Source: Microcebus murinus (Eukaryota > Chordata > Mammalia > Primates > Cheirogaleidae). From it: a stretch of 64,000 nucleotides of DNA. A program made the position numbers and the translations under genes. Every line of letters starts with the position of its first letter. The stretch's first letter is position 1. The notes under the pieces were generated by a model. The model saw only the letters and a list, made by a program, of their open reading frames with translations, did no database searches and was not told the origin of the DNA. Shown here one piece after another: positions 11,816-23,346 of the stretch. Location: positions 29,414,727 to 29,478,726 of the forward strand of contig NC_134115.1 in the NCBI RefSeq assembly GCF_040939455.1. The letters run 5' to 3'.

Positions 11816-14800
11816 TTAACAGGGAGAAAAACTTATTCCCCACTCCTGTGGTTCAGTTTCCCTAAATAATCCTGATTTCTTTCCTTACTCCTCTGCATAA
11901 AGGTGAACTTGAGTATCTATTATTGGATGACAGCCATTGGTCCTTATTTCTTGATTGGGTTGATGTAAACCAACAAAAATTCTAAGCACGGGGAACTGGA
12001 TTTCTTTCCACCTTCTAGCCCAGTGTAAGATAACAATTCTGGGTGTGTGTGTCTGCTTCTCTCCAATGTCTGGTTCCAAGTTCTATAAATAGAGGGTGGG
12101 CAGGGAGCATTAGTAGATCTGTTTGGCCCTGGCTCTTGGTTATACATGCTAACATAATTTATCACTAAGTTTTACTCATTTTGAAAACCCATCTATAGTC
12201 TATAACAGATAATTCAATTATCTGAAACTCTGGGGGGTCTCATCCTGCAGTGTGTCCCTCCAGAGAGGCCTTGCATATGCACCTGCCAGTCAGTATGGGG
12301 TATGACCTACCAAAGCCACTTGGATTTTTATTTCCCAGCTCCGGGGTTCCTAAGTCAAGTGAGTTGTGTAAATTTGAAACCCTAATCTATGTGAGCACAA
12401 ATCCTCTGGTTACAAATTATTGGAGGAGATTTTCCCCCCACCCATACCTAGACTGAAACTAAGAAGTGTCTAGATTGTTGCTTTGTGCTGGTGGGCAAAT
12501 TTCAGGGATCTCAGCTTTGTGCATGGATTTTTGTTTTCAACTCTCTATTTCGCAGGGGTTCAGAGTCATCAAAATACAAAACCTTAAATGACTGAGACTG
12601 TCCCTCACCAAGCTTCCACAGGGTGATCTGATTTGCTTATCATTCTAGTTGTCAATTTCCTCTTCGTTTCTGGCCATTGATAATTTTCTTGTTTATTTTT
12701 ATTTGTTTTTTTCTTTTTTGCAAGCACTATCCATTATAAAGAATGTTTTTGTAGTTTATCTGAAATTTCTACATTCCTTGTATTAAAAGGGGTTTCCAGC
12801 TATATATAATCTGGCATATTGCCAGATGCAGAAGTCCAGTCTCTGTTTTCATCTGTTTCATAAACCTAACCTAAATCCATAGTAGTCTATATGGGCTAGT
12901 CAAAACATCAAGCTTTTGATTGGAGAAATATTGGTATAGCATGTGGCTCAGACATTTTGACAGTCGATAGCACCCTAAGGCATTTTGATTCCTATGGGGA
13001 AAATAATTACAGGGATTCTTGAGAGTGAAAGTGTTGGTTAACTCCATTTCACAATCAGAAGTCCACTCTCAACACACTTGTACTGTTAATGGCACATCAA
13101 CACTACGCCTCAATAGACACAGCTCCCAAATTGATCTCTCTGTAACTACCTTTGTTTTCAATGTGGTGATCCTCAGATTTTGCTACCACAGAACACTAGT
13201 TTCAGTGATCAGAACTACCACTAATACAAAATAATGGCAGCTTATCTCCAATTTTTAGAAAAGTCTTAGCTAATGAATATCAATTTTCTTCATTGAAAAA
13301 ATTTCGGAGGTGGGGATGGGTAGATTCACACCTAATGGGTATTATGTACCCTGTCTGGGGGATGAGAACAGTACAAAAGCATTTTATGTAATCAAATGGT
13401 TTGTATCCCCATAATATTTGGGAAAAAAAAATTTTCCCCATAATGTTTTCCTAACATTTTTGTACTCACAATTGCTTGTTGTCTACTATTTAAAAAATGG
13501 ATGAATTAGTAGGAAACATATAGTAACAGAAAAACTCATAAACTTGATTTGTTAAGGATTTTGCATATACTTTTTTATGTAAAGATGCAGAGACCTGCAG
13601 AGTTTTTGTAATAAGCTCTTTGTTTTCAAAAGTAAACTCTTCTACAAACCTGAGTTTACCTGAGTATCCATATCTTTACGATATTTTTCTGCTATCAAAT
13701 TTCATTAATCTTTTTCGAAACTCACTGATAACTTTTTGACAATTATTCTATGCGAGAATTAGATATGTCAATATTCCATGGCATTCTGCAAAGGACATTA
13801 TCCTTTCTAGGTGTTCTGATGCTTGAGAAATGTAAGAAACATCCCAGAGCAAAGTTTTTCAAAATTTGTTTGTCATCAGTGTATTGTATTGCATATAAAC
13901 ACATCTTCCAAAAATTGGAAGAATTTTGATAAATTTATAATGTTTAAGTAGGCACCTGTAATATTGAAAAGTTGTCCATCCATATGGTTCAGTTTAAGAA
14001 CAGTCTCACAATCAAAGAAACCCAATCTGACAGCCAAAAAAGTCATTTAAAAATAAATCAAAAAGTCATTTAAAAATATTTACTTGTCTTTTGAGAACAC
14101 AGGAGAATACATAGCCTTTAAAACTACTTTTTTTATCCCTCATCTACCTTGGGCATACGCAGCAGCAACTCCCACACTTCTTTTCTCAACACTCCCCAAA
14201 CTCTTCTCACTGCCCTGAGTCAAGTTTCGCTATTCTCTTCTCCCTCCATCTTTCTTACCAATTTTGCAGCACAAAAGTTCAATATGGTGGACCACATGGT
14301 AAGCTGGGACCTTCCTTAGATGGGAAGAGGAGAAGAAATGGGGCAGGTAGGACCAGAATCCTCTTCACGGTAAGACCTGGAAACACCTGGAGAAGTGTCA
14401 GTAGTTATTATTACTTGGTATTAATAGTAGTGGCCACCCAACATGTGGTGGATAGTAATGTGTAAAGACACAGCTTACACTGGTTTACAGGCAATATGCA
14501 ATCCACATTAAGTAAAGGCCTACAACAATAACATAAGTAAGTATTAGGATGGTAATGTTGGTGATGAAAGATGTAATAAAATTTTACACCCTCCTCTCTA
14601 AGTACTTCTTTATTCAAACCATGATAAAACTACAATATATATATATATTTTTTTTTAAAGGTACTCAAATGTCAATTTTATTGCTTATGCACACATTTAT
14701 TTGCTACTACGAAGTAAAAATAGAGCACATCAAAATTTCCTTTCATTGCAATTTTTGAAAACCAGAAAATCTAATCAATTAATCTCTAGCCAAAACTACC

Positions 14801-14892
14801 CAATGTTTCCTTCAGATTCTTCTCCCACAACTCATGCTGCAAATACAATATACTTTTTGCCTATCAGTTGAAACACTAGTATTTATCTTTCT
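11816..14892. other. Long unassigned AT-rich stretch
   Basis: About 3 kb with no repeat family or gene that I can name. Open frames do not exceed 73 codons. Features are limited to A/T runs. Very old LINE fragments may be hidden here. The stretch 13000-13250 looks non-repetitive. Confidence 0.35.
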
Positions 14893-14968
14893 AAAGATAT
14901 TATCTTTCTACTTAATTATTAATAATAATAAATATTATTAAAGATATTATTATCTTTCTACCTAATTT
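14893..14968 (+). repeat. Imperfect direct duplication in AT-rich DNA
   Basis: The phrase aaagatattatctttctact and its near copy with an extra tta (second copy from about 14940) flank a short run of taataataataa. This is a local duplication beside a trinucleotide run. Confidence 0.8.
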
Positions 14969-14974
14969 AATAAC

Positions 14975-15140
14975 AGCCTGTTTGTATTAAGTGCCTGCAA
15001 TGCACTGGGCACTCTGCTAAAAACTTAACATGTATTACCTTGTTTAACTACTACTACAACTGTGAAAGACAGGGGTTATTATTACTATCCTCATTTTTGA
15101 GGTGAGGAAACTGAGGCTTCAGAAAAATTCCTTAAGAACA
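14975..15140 (-). mobile_element. MIR SINE, antisense
   Basis: The plus strand shows the MIR complement: taagtgcctgcaatgcactg, ctaaaaacttaacatgtatt, and ttgaggtgaggaaactgagg. Confidence 0.85.
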
Positions 15141-15950
15141 ATGAGGACATTTTTCTTTCTTTGTGTCTCCATCATCTTTCAACGTGCTCCCCAAAACACG
15201 GAAATTGATAAAGATTTGTCGAATGGATGAAAGGAACAATTAAACATTACCAGTTGTTATTTGAGCCCCGGACCTTACATCCAAAATAGGTTTTCAAAAT
15301 CAAGTATGAAAGCAGACACAACCATACTTTAGGAACAAACCAATTTCCCTAGACCGTTTTAGGAGGGAAATGGATAATGAAAAGGTAAAACGACACAAGC
15401 ATCTTGGGAGAAAACTGTAAGACGTTCTGATATTAAGATTGCCAAGGGTATCACAGCAAGGTGGATGGCTAGGATCACAGAAGAAATCATCCTGCCTTAG
15501 GAGTCATCAGCAGAATAAGTCAAGTCAGAGGTGCCTGCTTTCTCCATGCTGTTTCTGTTTTGAGGACCAGTACTTGCTGGCCTGGGCTATTTGAGCTGCT
15601 GGAATGGAAATGGAAACACAGGATGCCATCAGTACACACAGCTGCTGCTGCTCTCACCCAGCGTCTTAAGAGAAGGGCAGGTTCAGAGGTCTGGGCAAGC
15701 CACGCAGCAACCCAGCGCTTTACCCTGAGGTTAGACAGCTTCTCCTCCTCATTACCCCATAGGTGGACGTGCAATGGCTCCATGGTTCTCAGGATAGTCC
15801 AACTCTACTGTTTTACTTTTCGTAAACTGGCCATTATACCCAAGTTGACAAGCTTTACAGGCTCCTATTAAAAATGCAGACAAGCAAATTTATCCACTGC
15901 TGGATTCCTTTAAAGAAACAGATCCTCTTTTCTTGGAAAGCCACTAAAAA
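15141..15950. other. Unassigned sequence
   Basis: A GC-richer patch at 15520-15800 carries overlapping chance frames on both strands (103 codons plus, 87 minus). Neither has a recognisable domain. No repeat family seen. Confidence 0.35.
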
Positions 15951-16122
15951 AGTGGTTCTCAAAGTGTGTCTGAACCAACAGCATCGGCATAGCCTGGGAT
16001 CTTGTTACAAATGCAAATCCTTGGGCCCTACCCCAGACCTCCTGAACCTGAAAGCAGCAATTTGTGCTTTAAGAAGCCTTCCAGGTGATTCTGATGCATG
16101 CTTAAATTTGAGAGCCACTTTG
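15951..16122 (+). mobile_element. MER5-type hAT-Charlie non-autonomous element
   Basis: The left end agtggttctcaaagtgtgtc and the right end tttgagagccacttt are imperfect inverted repeats. Between them ggccctaccccagacctcct and ccaggtgattctgatgcatg fit the short hAT-Charlie elements of the MER5 group. About 172 bp, close to the expected length. Confidence 0.85.
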
Positions 16123-16150
16123 CTAAGAGGTTAAGATCAGGAGAGTTGAA

Positions 16151-16190
16151 TTGGATACAGAAAGCAATATTTGGATACAGAAAGCAATAT
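16151..16190 (+). repeat. Exact 20-bp tandem duplication
   Basis: The 20-mer ttggatacagaaagcaatat occurs twice head to tail with no mismatch. The perfect match implies a recent event. Confidence 0.97.
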
Positions 16191-16376
16191 TGGAAGGCCA
16201 TGGTAACATTGAGAGTGTCATCCACAGCTGGTCTTTTCAGTTTATTTGTTTGAATATGTATTTTGGATGGCCATAGACCAGTTGGATAATTCTCAAAATT
16301 GCAATTTACTACTGAGGTTGAAGATTTAAATGAGAGAGAGTAAGGTCAAAAATTCCAGTGACCATTTGAACAGATT

Positions 16377-16416
16377 AGTAGGGACTGATTTAATGTAGTA
16401 GGGACTGATTTAATGT
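16377..16416 (+). repeat. Second exact 20-bp tandem duplication
   Basis: The 20-mer agtagggactgatttaatgt occurs twice head to tail without mismatch, 187 bp after the first such duplication and unrelated to it in sequence. Confidence 0.97.
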
Positions 16417-16574
16417 TGAATGTCTTGTTTGAAAAAGATTTGTCACTATTTACATATCTTATAGAGCTATTGGAGAGACAGAAAATGAGATAATTTGTTA
16501 ATGCAGGGCTGTTGAGAGTTTTGGCAAGAGAGAAAGAGAAGGCCTGATACAGATCATGAGAACAGGGACTGGAA

Positions 16575-18480
16575 GTCTCCATTCATTCCCATGACTATTA
16601 TTTATTAAACACAGAATATATACCAAATTGCCAGATGCTGGGGATAAAATGTTGAAAAAAAAAATAACAAAAATCCAGACATGGCCCTTGCTTTCATGAA
16701 GTTTAAATTTAATAGGGGAGGCAGATATTTATAAAGTAATTACATAAATGAATGTCTAATTACTAAACCTAAGAAAAGTATTCTTCAGCAAAAGAATATA
16801 GTTCCACGACAGCACATAACAAAGGAACCTATTCTAGATTAGTGGGAGGAGGGGGGGAAGAGGAAAAGAAGGAAGTCCAGGAAGACTGCTCTAAGAAGGT
16901 TCTGCTGGGACTGAAATCTGAAGGATGAGTAATGGTAAGGTAGACTGAGCTGGAGGATCAGGGGTTGGGCAGGAAAATCCTATAGACAGAGGAAAGATAC
17001 ACGAAAGCCCTGTGCAGGAAGGCAGCCAGGTGCATTTGAACGACTAAAAGCAGGCCAACGTTGCTGCATGGAAGAACACACAGGCGAGAGTCAGGTAAGA
17101 CGCAACTTGGGAAGGAGAGCAGAGACCACACTATGTAGGGCTTTACAAATCTTGTATGTGTCCATTAGAGATTGAGTTCTACTCCAAGTGCCAGAAATCC
17201 AACTGTACTGAGGTTAAATGTATAAAGATTTTGTTCTTTCACAAATAAGAAGCCCAGAAGTAGAAAGTCAAGTTGCATATGGTGGTTCTCCCAAGTCATC
17301 AAGATCCTTCCATCTTTTTGCCTTACCATCTCTAGTTCCAGCCTCCACCCTCAAGGTCTCAAGATGGAGGCTGGAGATCCAACCATCACATCTATATTCC
17401 AGGCATGAAGAACCAAAAGGGCAAGGATAAAAGGCCTTTCCTAGTTGCTCCATTTAATAAACTTCTGCTTATATCTCATAGATTATCCCTCTCTGTAAGG
17501 GAGGTTATAAAATGTCTTTTCTTTGTGTGTGTGTGAGAGAGAGATTCCCATCCCAATAATGAAAGATATTGTGAGGAAGAAGGAGAATATGGATATTTTG
17601 AAAAGGCAGTCTTCGCCACACCATATTCAGGATTTTGTTCATTTTCCTGTGATCGATAGGAAGCCACTGGCCAGTTTATGGAAGGACAGGACATGCAGAT
17701 GGTTGGGCAGCCCAGAAGAATAGAGAAAAGATGTGAGGGCAGCATAGATTAGGGTGATGACTATGGAAATACTAGAAGTAAGATTGTTTTGAGAGACATT
17801 TAAAAAGTAAAAGAAATATGCATGCCTTGGTGATGAATTAGGGATGGTGAATGAGGGAGAGGAAGGCATCAGGGATGATACCTGTTGGCTGGATGACACG
17901 GATGCCATTCACTGAGACAGAGAATAAAGGAAGGGAGTGGGTTGCTGGGGAGGATCGTGAAGTTGGTCGTGGACAAGTTGAAGAGCAATGCCTTCCAAAT
18001 GGAGATGTAGTAAACAAATATTTGGGCACCTGGTGCTGGAACACAGAGCAGCAGGCTGTGCTGGAGATGTAAATTGGTATCACATGACTGAAATCCCAAT
18101 TGACAATGATTGCCTGGAGAGAGTCCACAGAGTAAGAAGAGGGTCTAGGACTGAGACTTGGGGAACTTCAATATTTAATGAAAGGAGGAAGAAAAAGCCA
18201 GAAATGGAGACAAAAGAAGAAAAGCCAGAGAGGTGACAGGAAAACCAAGATACAATATCCCAGAGCCAAGGGAGTTCAAGCAAGAGGGACCAAGTCCAAT
18301 GTTGATGAGGGGCCAGTGAGATGAAGACTGAAAAAGTCTTTTGGGTTTAACAACACGGAGACCCTGGAGATCTCAGTGAGGAGTCTTGGTAGTATCTGTG
18401 GACTAGGAACCAGATTGTAACGGGCTAAGGAGTGAGTCAGGTATAAAAAATGGCAGCATGAGTACATAATTTGTTAAGAG
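16575..18480 (-). mobile_element. Long L2 LINE, antisense, with reverse-transcriptase remnant
   Basis: The low-coordinate end shows the complement of the L2 3' end (agatgctggggataaaatg, atggcccttgctttcatgaa). The sequence then passes through the region that complements the C-terminal L2 pol (gaaggaagtccaggaagact, agaaggttctgctgggactg). Near 18060-18095 it reaches the complement of the reverse-transcriptase active-site segment, badly mutated. Beyond it, gaagactgaaaaagtctttt and gggtttaacaacacggagac fit further upstream pol. An unrelated repeat interrupts it at about 17191-17640. No open frame survives. It is unusually long for an L2 remnant. Confidence 0.75.
17191..17640. mobile_element. Old interspersed repeat inserted in the L2
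   Basis: The L2 sequence breaks after ttctactccaagtg and resumes near tgatcgataggaagccact. The insert contains agtcaagttgcatatggtgg, ccaaccatcacatctatatt and acttctgcttatatctcata, which belong to a common old mammalian family (also near 3100-3175). I cannot name the family or fix its exact ends. Confidence 0.5.
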
Positions 18481-18984
18481 ACTGGCTCTGAAAGAAAAGA
18501 GAGAAATGGAGAAGTAGCAAAAGAGGAAAGATGAGTCCCCGTATTATTATTATTATTATTTTTCATATGGAAAGGCCTAGAGTGGCTTAGGGCTTAGTTA
18601 CTGATAGGATGGACCGAGTTGAGAGGAGAGAAGGGGTAACTGGTACACGAAACGTTTCTCAGAAGGTGGGAGAATGTGGGACCCTAAGCAGACAGCCTGG
18701 AACAACCCTAGCGAGACTGAAGTAAGAACTGGAGGATAGATAAGAATTTGGGGCCGGAAGGTAGGATATTGCGGTTCAGGATGATAATTTCTTATCTTAC
18801 CCTCTCCAAAATATATTATCTTGGGGACACGGAAGCCACACAAGTGCTATAATTTTTAGGAAGTATGCAGATCACGTTCAAGTTGTCATGAAATGTCAAG
18901 CACTTCCATTTCATCTTCCCTCTCTCAGGCGTCTAGTTCAATGAGCCCTCAATAAAATACTGTAGTAAAAGTTAGGATTCAGGG
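18481..18984. other. Unassigned, with a (TTA)n microsatellite at 18542-18562
   Basis: The run of about six ATT units is the only clear feature. The remainder has no open frame or family that I can name. Confidence 0.5.
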
Positions 18985-19135
18985 AGCCTTGATGAAACCA
19001 TGTGATCCTCACAGCATTCCTGTGGGGTGGATACTGTTGTAGTCTCAACTCTAGAGATGTGGAAATTGAGGTTTTGAGGGTCTAAGAAACTGGCCTGAGG
19101 TCACTGACTATTCTGTGGTAACAAAAGGATTCAAA
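18985..19135 (-). mobile_element. MIR SINE, antisense, diverged
   Basis: The plus strand reads atgtgatcctcacagcattc, ctgtggggtggatactgttg, tggaaattgaggttttgagg and ggcctgaggtcactgactat, which is the MIR complement in the right order with many substitutions. Confidence 0.6.
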
Positions 19136-19147
19136 GCTTTCTCTGAG

Positions 19148-19405
19148 GGGTAAGTTATGGGAACCTATTGTACAGCATAGTGACTATAATTAACAGTAAT
19201 GTATTATATATTTCAAAATCGCTAAAAGAGCAGATTTTAAAAGCTCTCACCACAAAGAAGTAAGAATGTGAGGTAATGGATATGTTAATTAGCCTGATGT
19301 GATCATCCCACAATGTATATATGTATTGAAACATCACAGTGTACCCCATACATATGTGCATAAAATTATTACTTGTCAATTAAAAATAAAATTTAAAAAT
19401 TCAAA
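19148..19405 (+). mobile_element. L1 3' end, L1MA/L1PB type
   Basis: The text attgtacagcatagtgacta, gtattatatatttcaaaatc and gatgtgatcatcccacaat, then gtaccccatacatatgtgca and an A-rich tail (aattaaaaataaaattta), matches the 3' UTR of L1MA/L1PB-type elements in sense orientation. It is truncated at its 5' side. Confidence 0.85.
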
Positions 19406-19437
19406 GGAAGCTTGATCTGCCAGCTGCAAGATTCTTT

Positions 19438-19773
19438 TATTTTATCTTTTTTCCTTTGAGACAGAGTCTCACTCTGTGCCTGGGCTAGAGTGCCGTGGCG
19501 TCAGCCTAGCTCACAGCAACCTCAAACTCCTGGATTCAAGCGATCCTCCTGACTCAGCCTTCTGGGTAGCTGGGACTACAGGCATGCGCCACCATGCCGG
19601 GCTAATTTTTTCTATATATATTTTTAGTTGGCCAATTAAATTCTTTCTATTTTTTGGTAAAGACGAGGTTCGCTCTTGCTCAGGCTGGTTTCAAACTCCT
19701 GACCTTGAGTGATCTACCCGCCTCGGCCTCCCAGAGTGCTAGGATTATAGGTGTGAGCCATGGCGCCCGGCCG
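19438..19773 (-). mobile_element. Alu element with target-site duplication
   Basis: A T-rich head, both monomers, the strepsirrhine spacer ttggccaattaaattctttc, and an end at ggcgcccggcc. The 15-bp sequence gctgcaagattcttt stands on both sides (19423-19437 and 19774-19788), which is the target duplication of an L1-mediated insertion. The perfect duplication shows the insertion is not very old. Confidence 0.97.
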
Positions 19774-19788
19774 GCTGCAAGATTCTTT

Positions 19789-21340
19789 ACGGCTATGCTG
19801 GGCTACGTGCCTCATCAGAAAAGATGCTGGTAGACCAATCGATTCAGAGTAACCCATCTGAGAAGGGAGGCAGGTGTCCTGCCATGTGAGATTAAAACCT
19901 GTGTTTGTGGCTTGAAGGTTATTACCCCATCATCCCTTAGTCAAAGGTTTCCTCTTCTCGAAGTATCACAGAGTGAATGAAAATAATTATGAAATAGAAA
20001 GGGAGATAAGCAAGAGAAATGAAACAAGAAATGCCACCCAAAAAGGGAACAAGGTTAATCTACACGCACACAGAAGGACAAGTACCTATGTGACCTTAAA
20101 ATGCTCAGGCAAATACGTGGCAGGTGGGACTTCCAAGCTGCTGCTCTGGGATTTCCAACCTTTCGCTGTGCAGCCCGAGGCGAGTCTCTGGTGGAACAGA
20201 AAGGCAATGTCTGCTTCAACTTCACACAGAACCCTCCACTCTCTTCTGTCCTGTGACCTTTTTCAGAGGGTTGCTTGCTTCAAGGAAACGCCATACACAT
20301 CAAGAGGTTATCTGGAACTACTTTACATTGGAACTGGGCAGCTTTCTTGGGACACAATGATTGTCCCAAAGTTTTTCAGAGGGGCGGATCTTTGGTCATT
20401 TTTAACTGACCTTAGTGGGACTTGACCTGTGGCTAGAGGTTACCAGGATGTGTACTTGAGTTTACTTCCCCTTCTTTAAGCTCCAGTGACTCGACTAGCT
20501 AAATGGAGGATGGAATGATTGACACCTGTCTGCTGGGGCTCTCCCTGGGAACTTCAGGAGCATTATTTTTCTAGAGAGAAAGGCAGCCCTTACAGTGGGG
20601 ATTTTCCATCAACGCTTCTGGAAACCTAAGAATGCTTTTTAGCCTCCCATCTTCTTTCCTTCCACTCTACCCTAAAAGAAAAACTTTCCCTGAGCCTATT
20701 AATATAAACCCTGAAAATGTTTAAAGAGATAACACAAATAGACACACGTTTGTTAGAGTTCCTTCTTTCGCTGCAGCTTCTTTGTTGGAAGAAATTCATG
20801 GCCTTTGCAGCTTGAGTCAGGAAAGTTTAGAAGACTGTGTTATTCAAAGTGTGCTTCGGCTCAGAGGATGCTTGGGGATTGACTTTGAGCTTCCACAAGG
20901 CTAGAAATGTAAGGCAATAAAGAGCAAACGATAGTGAGTGCCTCACAAAAGGTGTGCTTTCTCCAATGCTCTCAGAGGGGCTACAGAATTAAAAATCCTT
21001 TGCATGTTATTTATTCATAATCTTATGAAGCATATTATCTCTGCCCTAATTTATGTTTTTCGATTTTGATTATTGGGGAAAAACCTGGATTCAGTGAGGG
21101 TGATGCTTCTGGCTTCTTGCCTTATAACTTTTTAGCAACGTTTGGTTCATTGATTTTACTGATCTGTTCCAAGGCCTTAAAATCTCTTTCTAGGATATAG
21201 AACTTTAACTGACAAGAAGTGTATTTGGGGATGAACCAGGAACTATACAGCAATTATAAATTGTACACGTATATTAACAATGGCCTATGTATATTTTTCA
21301 GCCATTAGGCTAAGCTCCATACAGGAATTACCTTAAGTTA
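19789..21340. other. Unassigned non-repetitive sequence
   Basis: About 1.55 kb without recognised repeats, in a window that is otherwise dense in them. A 150-codon plus frame at 19973-20425 has no domain I recognise and a second frame overlaps it, so it is probably chance. The lack of repeats makes this a candidate for conserved non-coding DNA. Confidence 0.4.
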
Positions 21341-21350
21341 AAAATTGCAG

Positions 21351-21689
21351 GCCGGGCGCTGTGGCTCACGCCTGTAATCCTAGCTCTTGGGAGGCCGAGG
21401 CGGGCGGATTGCTCAAGGTCAGGAGTTCAAAACCAGCCTGAGCAAAAGCGAGACCCCGTCTCTACTATAAACAGAAAGAAATTAATTGGCCAACTGATAT
21501 ATATATATAAAAAATTAGCCGGGCATAGTGGCACATGCCTGTAGTCCCAGCTACTCGGGAGGCTGAGGCAGAAGGATCACTCGAGCCCAGGAGTTTGAGG
21601 TTGCTGTGAGCTAGGCTGACGCCACGGCACTCACTCTAGCCTGGACAACAAAGTGAGACTCTGTCTCAAAAAAAAAAAAAAAAAAAAAA
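21351..21689 (+). mobile_element. Alu element, strepsirrhine type
   Basis: It starts gccgggcgctgtggctcacg and ends in a run of about 20 A. The spacer attaattggccaactgatat is present. The flanking aaaattgca is seen on both sides of the element, giving a short target duplication. The Pol III B box is changed by CpG decay (ttcaaaacc). Confidence 0.97.
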
Positions 21690-21707
21690 TTGCAATGTCC
21701 CTCTAAG

Positions 21708-21731
21708 GTTGGTACTCTTATGAGTACCAAC
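21708..21731. repeat. Perfect 10-bp inverted repeat with 4-base loop
   Basis: gttggtactc, loop ttat, gagtaccaac. It sits just after the Alu target duplication. No T run follows, so it is not a terminator of the bacterial kind. It is a structural curiosity only. Confidence 0.9.
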
Positions 21732-21796
21732 TTGCTTTATTGATTGCCTTAATGAGTGCCTTATTTTCTACTGAGGAAACTGAGGTTTAGAATAGT

Positions 21797-21822
21797 AAAA
21801 AAAAAAAAAAAAAAAAAAAAAA
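21797..21822 (+). repeat. Poly-A run
   Basis: An uninterrupted run of about 26 A. No retroposon body of a known family precedes it directly; a MIR-like phrase (ctactgaggaaactgaggtt) stands just before it. Confidence 0.95.
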
Positions 21823-22229
21823 TGTCCTAAACCAGATGCTGTTCTTCACTGCTATGCTACCTTGCTCCTAAGAAATATCACTTCTTAGACATGGATTGCC
21901 AAGCAGGGGAGGAAGATGGCAAAGCTCACAGGAAGGAAGCATGGCAGGCTACCTTCACTGGAAAAGGAGATCCTTGAATCCAAAGCTGGAGAAAATTCTC
22001 GATCCCATTCTTCATGCCCTGCCCCAGGTTTTCAAACATGATTATGATCTATACTAGAACGGAAATTAACCAGTTTAAGTCTCTGGAATCAAGGACATTC
22101 TACGGCTTCCTTTCTCCCATCATCCATGAAGTCATCCCCAAGCACTCAACCCTCGGGGACAACCACTTCCCCAATTTTCTGCAGCACTTCCAAGGAATGA
22201 AACTCATTAAAGAAAATTTTTACAGTGTT
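21823..22229. other. Unassigned sequence
   Basis: No repeat family recognised. A 73-codon plus frame at 22014-22235 has no known domain. Confidence 0.35.
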
Positions 22230-22234
22230 TTATA

Positions 22235-22430
22235 GCGCAATTATACTATTACTTCATTCGATCTCCACTGAACCTTGGGAAGTAGGCCAGGTCATACACT
22301 AAACTTTATTTTTATTATTTCTTTTCTGCATACTAGGAAATTGAATGCCAAAGAGGTGAGTTAATTGGCAAAGGCACTGAGCTAGTTTGGGATAGGGCTG
22401 GGACCATTACTTGGGACTTTCAGCCTTAAG
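22235..22430 (-). mobile_element. Probable MIR SINE, antisense, diverged
   Basis: The plus strand reads ttcattcgatctccactgaa, gggaagtaggccaggtcata and ggaaattgaatgccaaagag, an eroded MIR complement. Confidence 0.45.
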
Positions 22431-22634
22431 AACCGTTTTGTTTGATTGTTGTATGACACCATGTCATTCCCTTCAGCATCAAGAGGTGTTTGTCCAGAGC
22501 CCTCTGGGTACAGGCCTTTGAGCAAAGCACTCTGGGTAGGAGAGAAGATGTGGTCTCCACCCTCAGGAGGATTACTATTTTCTTTGGGAGAGGGCCCTTA
22601 TTCTAACCCAATTAGTAACCACACAAATGGTTCA

Positions 22635-22662
22635 TTGTTTTGTTTTGTTTTGTTTTGTTTTG
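22635..22662 (+). repeat. (TTTTG)n microsatellite
   Basis: About five units of gtttt in a row. Confidence 0.95.
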
Positions 22663-22779
22663 GACTATATTGCAAGCTCAGTCCATTTTATACTTCTTTT
22701 TGTGCCGCTGGGGATTTTGTAGATTTCCCTGCATCCAGCTCTACCTGTGTCAATGACGCCTGTATTAATGACTAACAGT

Positions 22780-23040
22780 GATAGCTTGGTAGAAAGAACT
22801 GGAATGTTGGAACCGGGCCAATCTATGTTCAAGTCTTGCCTCTGCACTTTCTGGTTGTGTGACTCTAGGCAGGCACCTGACCTCTCAGTGCCTCGGGCAC
22901 CTCAACTGTAAAAGGAAATCATAGTGCCTACCTCACAGAGTGACGCAAGAACGCTGACATGATACAACTATGGGCTTGGGTACAGTGCCTGGCACAGAGC
23001 GTGTATGCAGGAAGTGCTCACTGTCTAGTTATTGTTATTA
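22780..23040 (+). mobile_element. Near full-length MIR SINE
   Basis: It reads from a tRNA-like 5' part (gttcaagtcttgcctctgca) through gtgtgactctaggcaggcac, cctctcagtgcctcgggcac and agtgcctacctcacagagtg to the 3' end (gtgcctggcacagagcgtg). At about 260 bp it is one of the most complete MIR copies in the window. Confidence 0.95.
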
Positions 23041-23346
23041 GGATGTCTACCTTATCACCTTCCTAATAGAGTTTCATCTCGTCATCGTTGAGCCTGCAAA
23101 GCTTCCTCAATGTATTTCAACACATCCTTCTGTTGCATCTGTAACTGCAGGTGTTTCTCTTTTATGTTCATTCAGGCGAGGAGGATGATCACATTCAAAG
23201 GCATAGTTCAACCAAGTGCAACTGAGCACTGTAACTTCCCCAGCTGTGGGGATGCATATTAATAGGATCAAACTGGTACCCTCTTGGCAGGTGTCAACCC
23301 CACCCTTAACCAAGTTCACCAAAAACACAAGTTGAATTTGGAACAG

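Noticed and set aside
14893..14968. Possible CRISPR-like or origin-like array
   Set aside because: There are only two imperfect units beside a trinucleotide run in mammalian DNA. A local duplication is sufficient.
19973..20425. 150-codon plus-strand frame
   Set aside because: A second frame overlaps it, composition is not codon-like, and no family is recognised. Kept only as part of a repeat-poor stretch.
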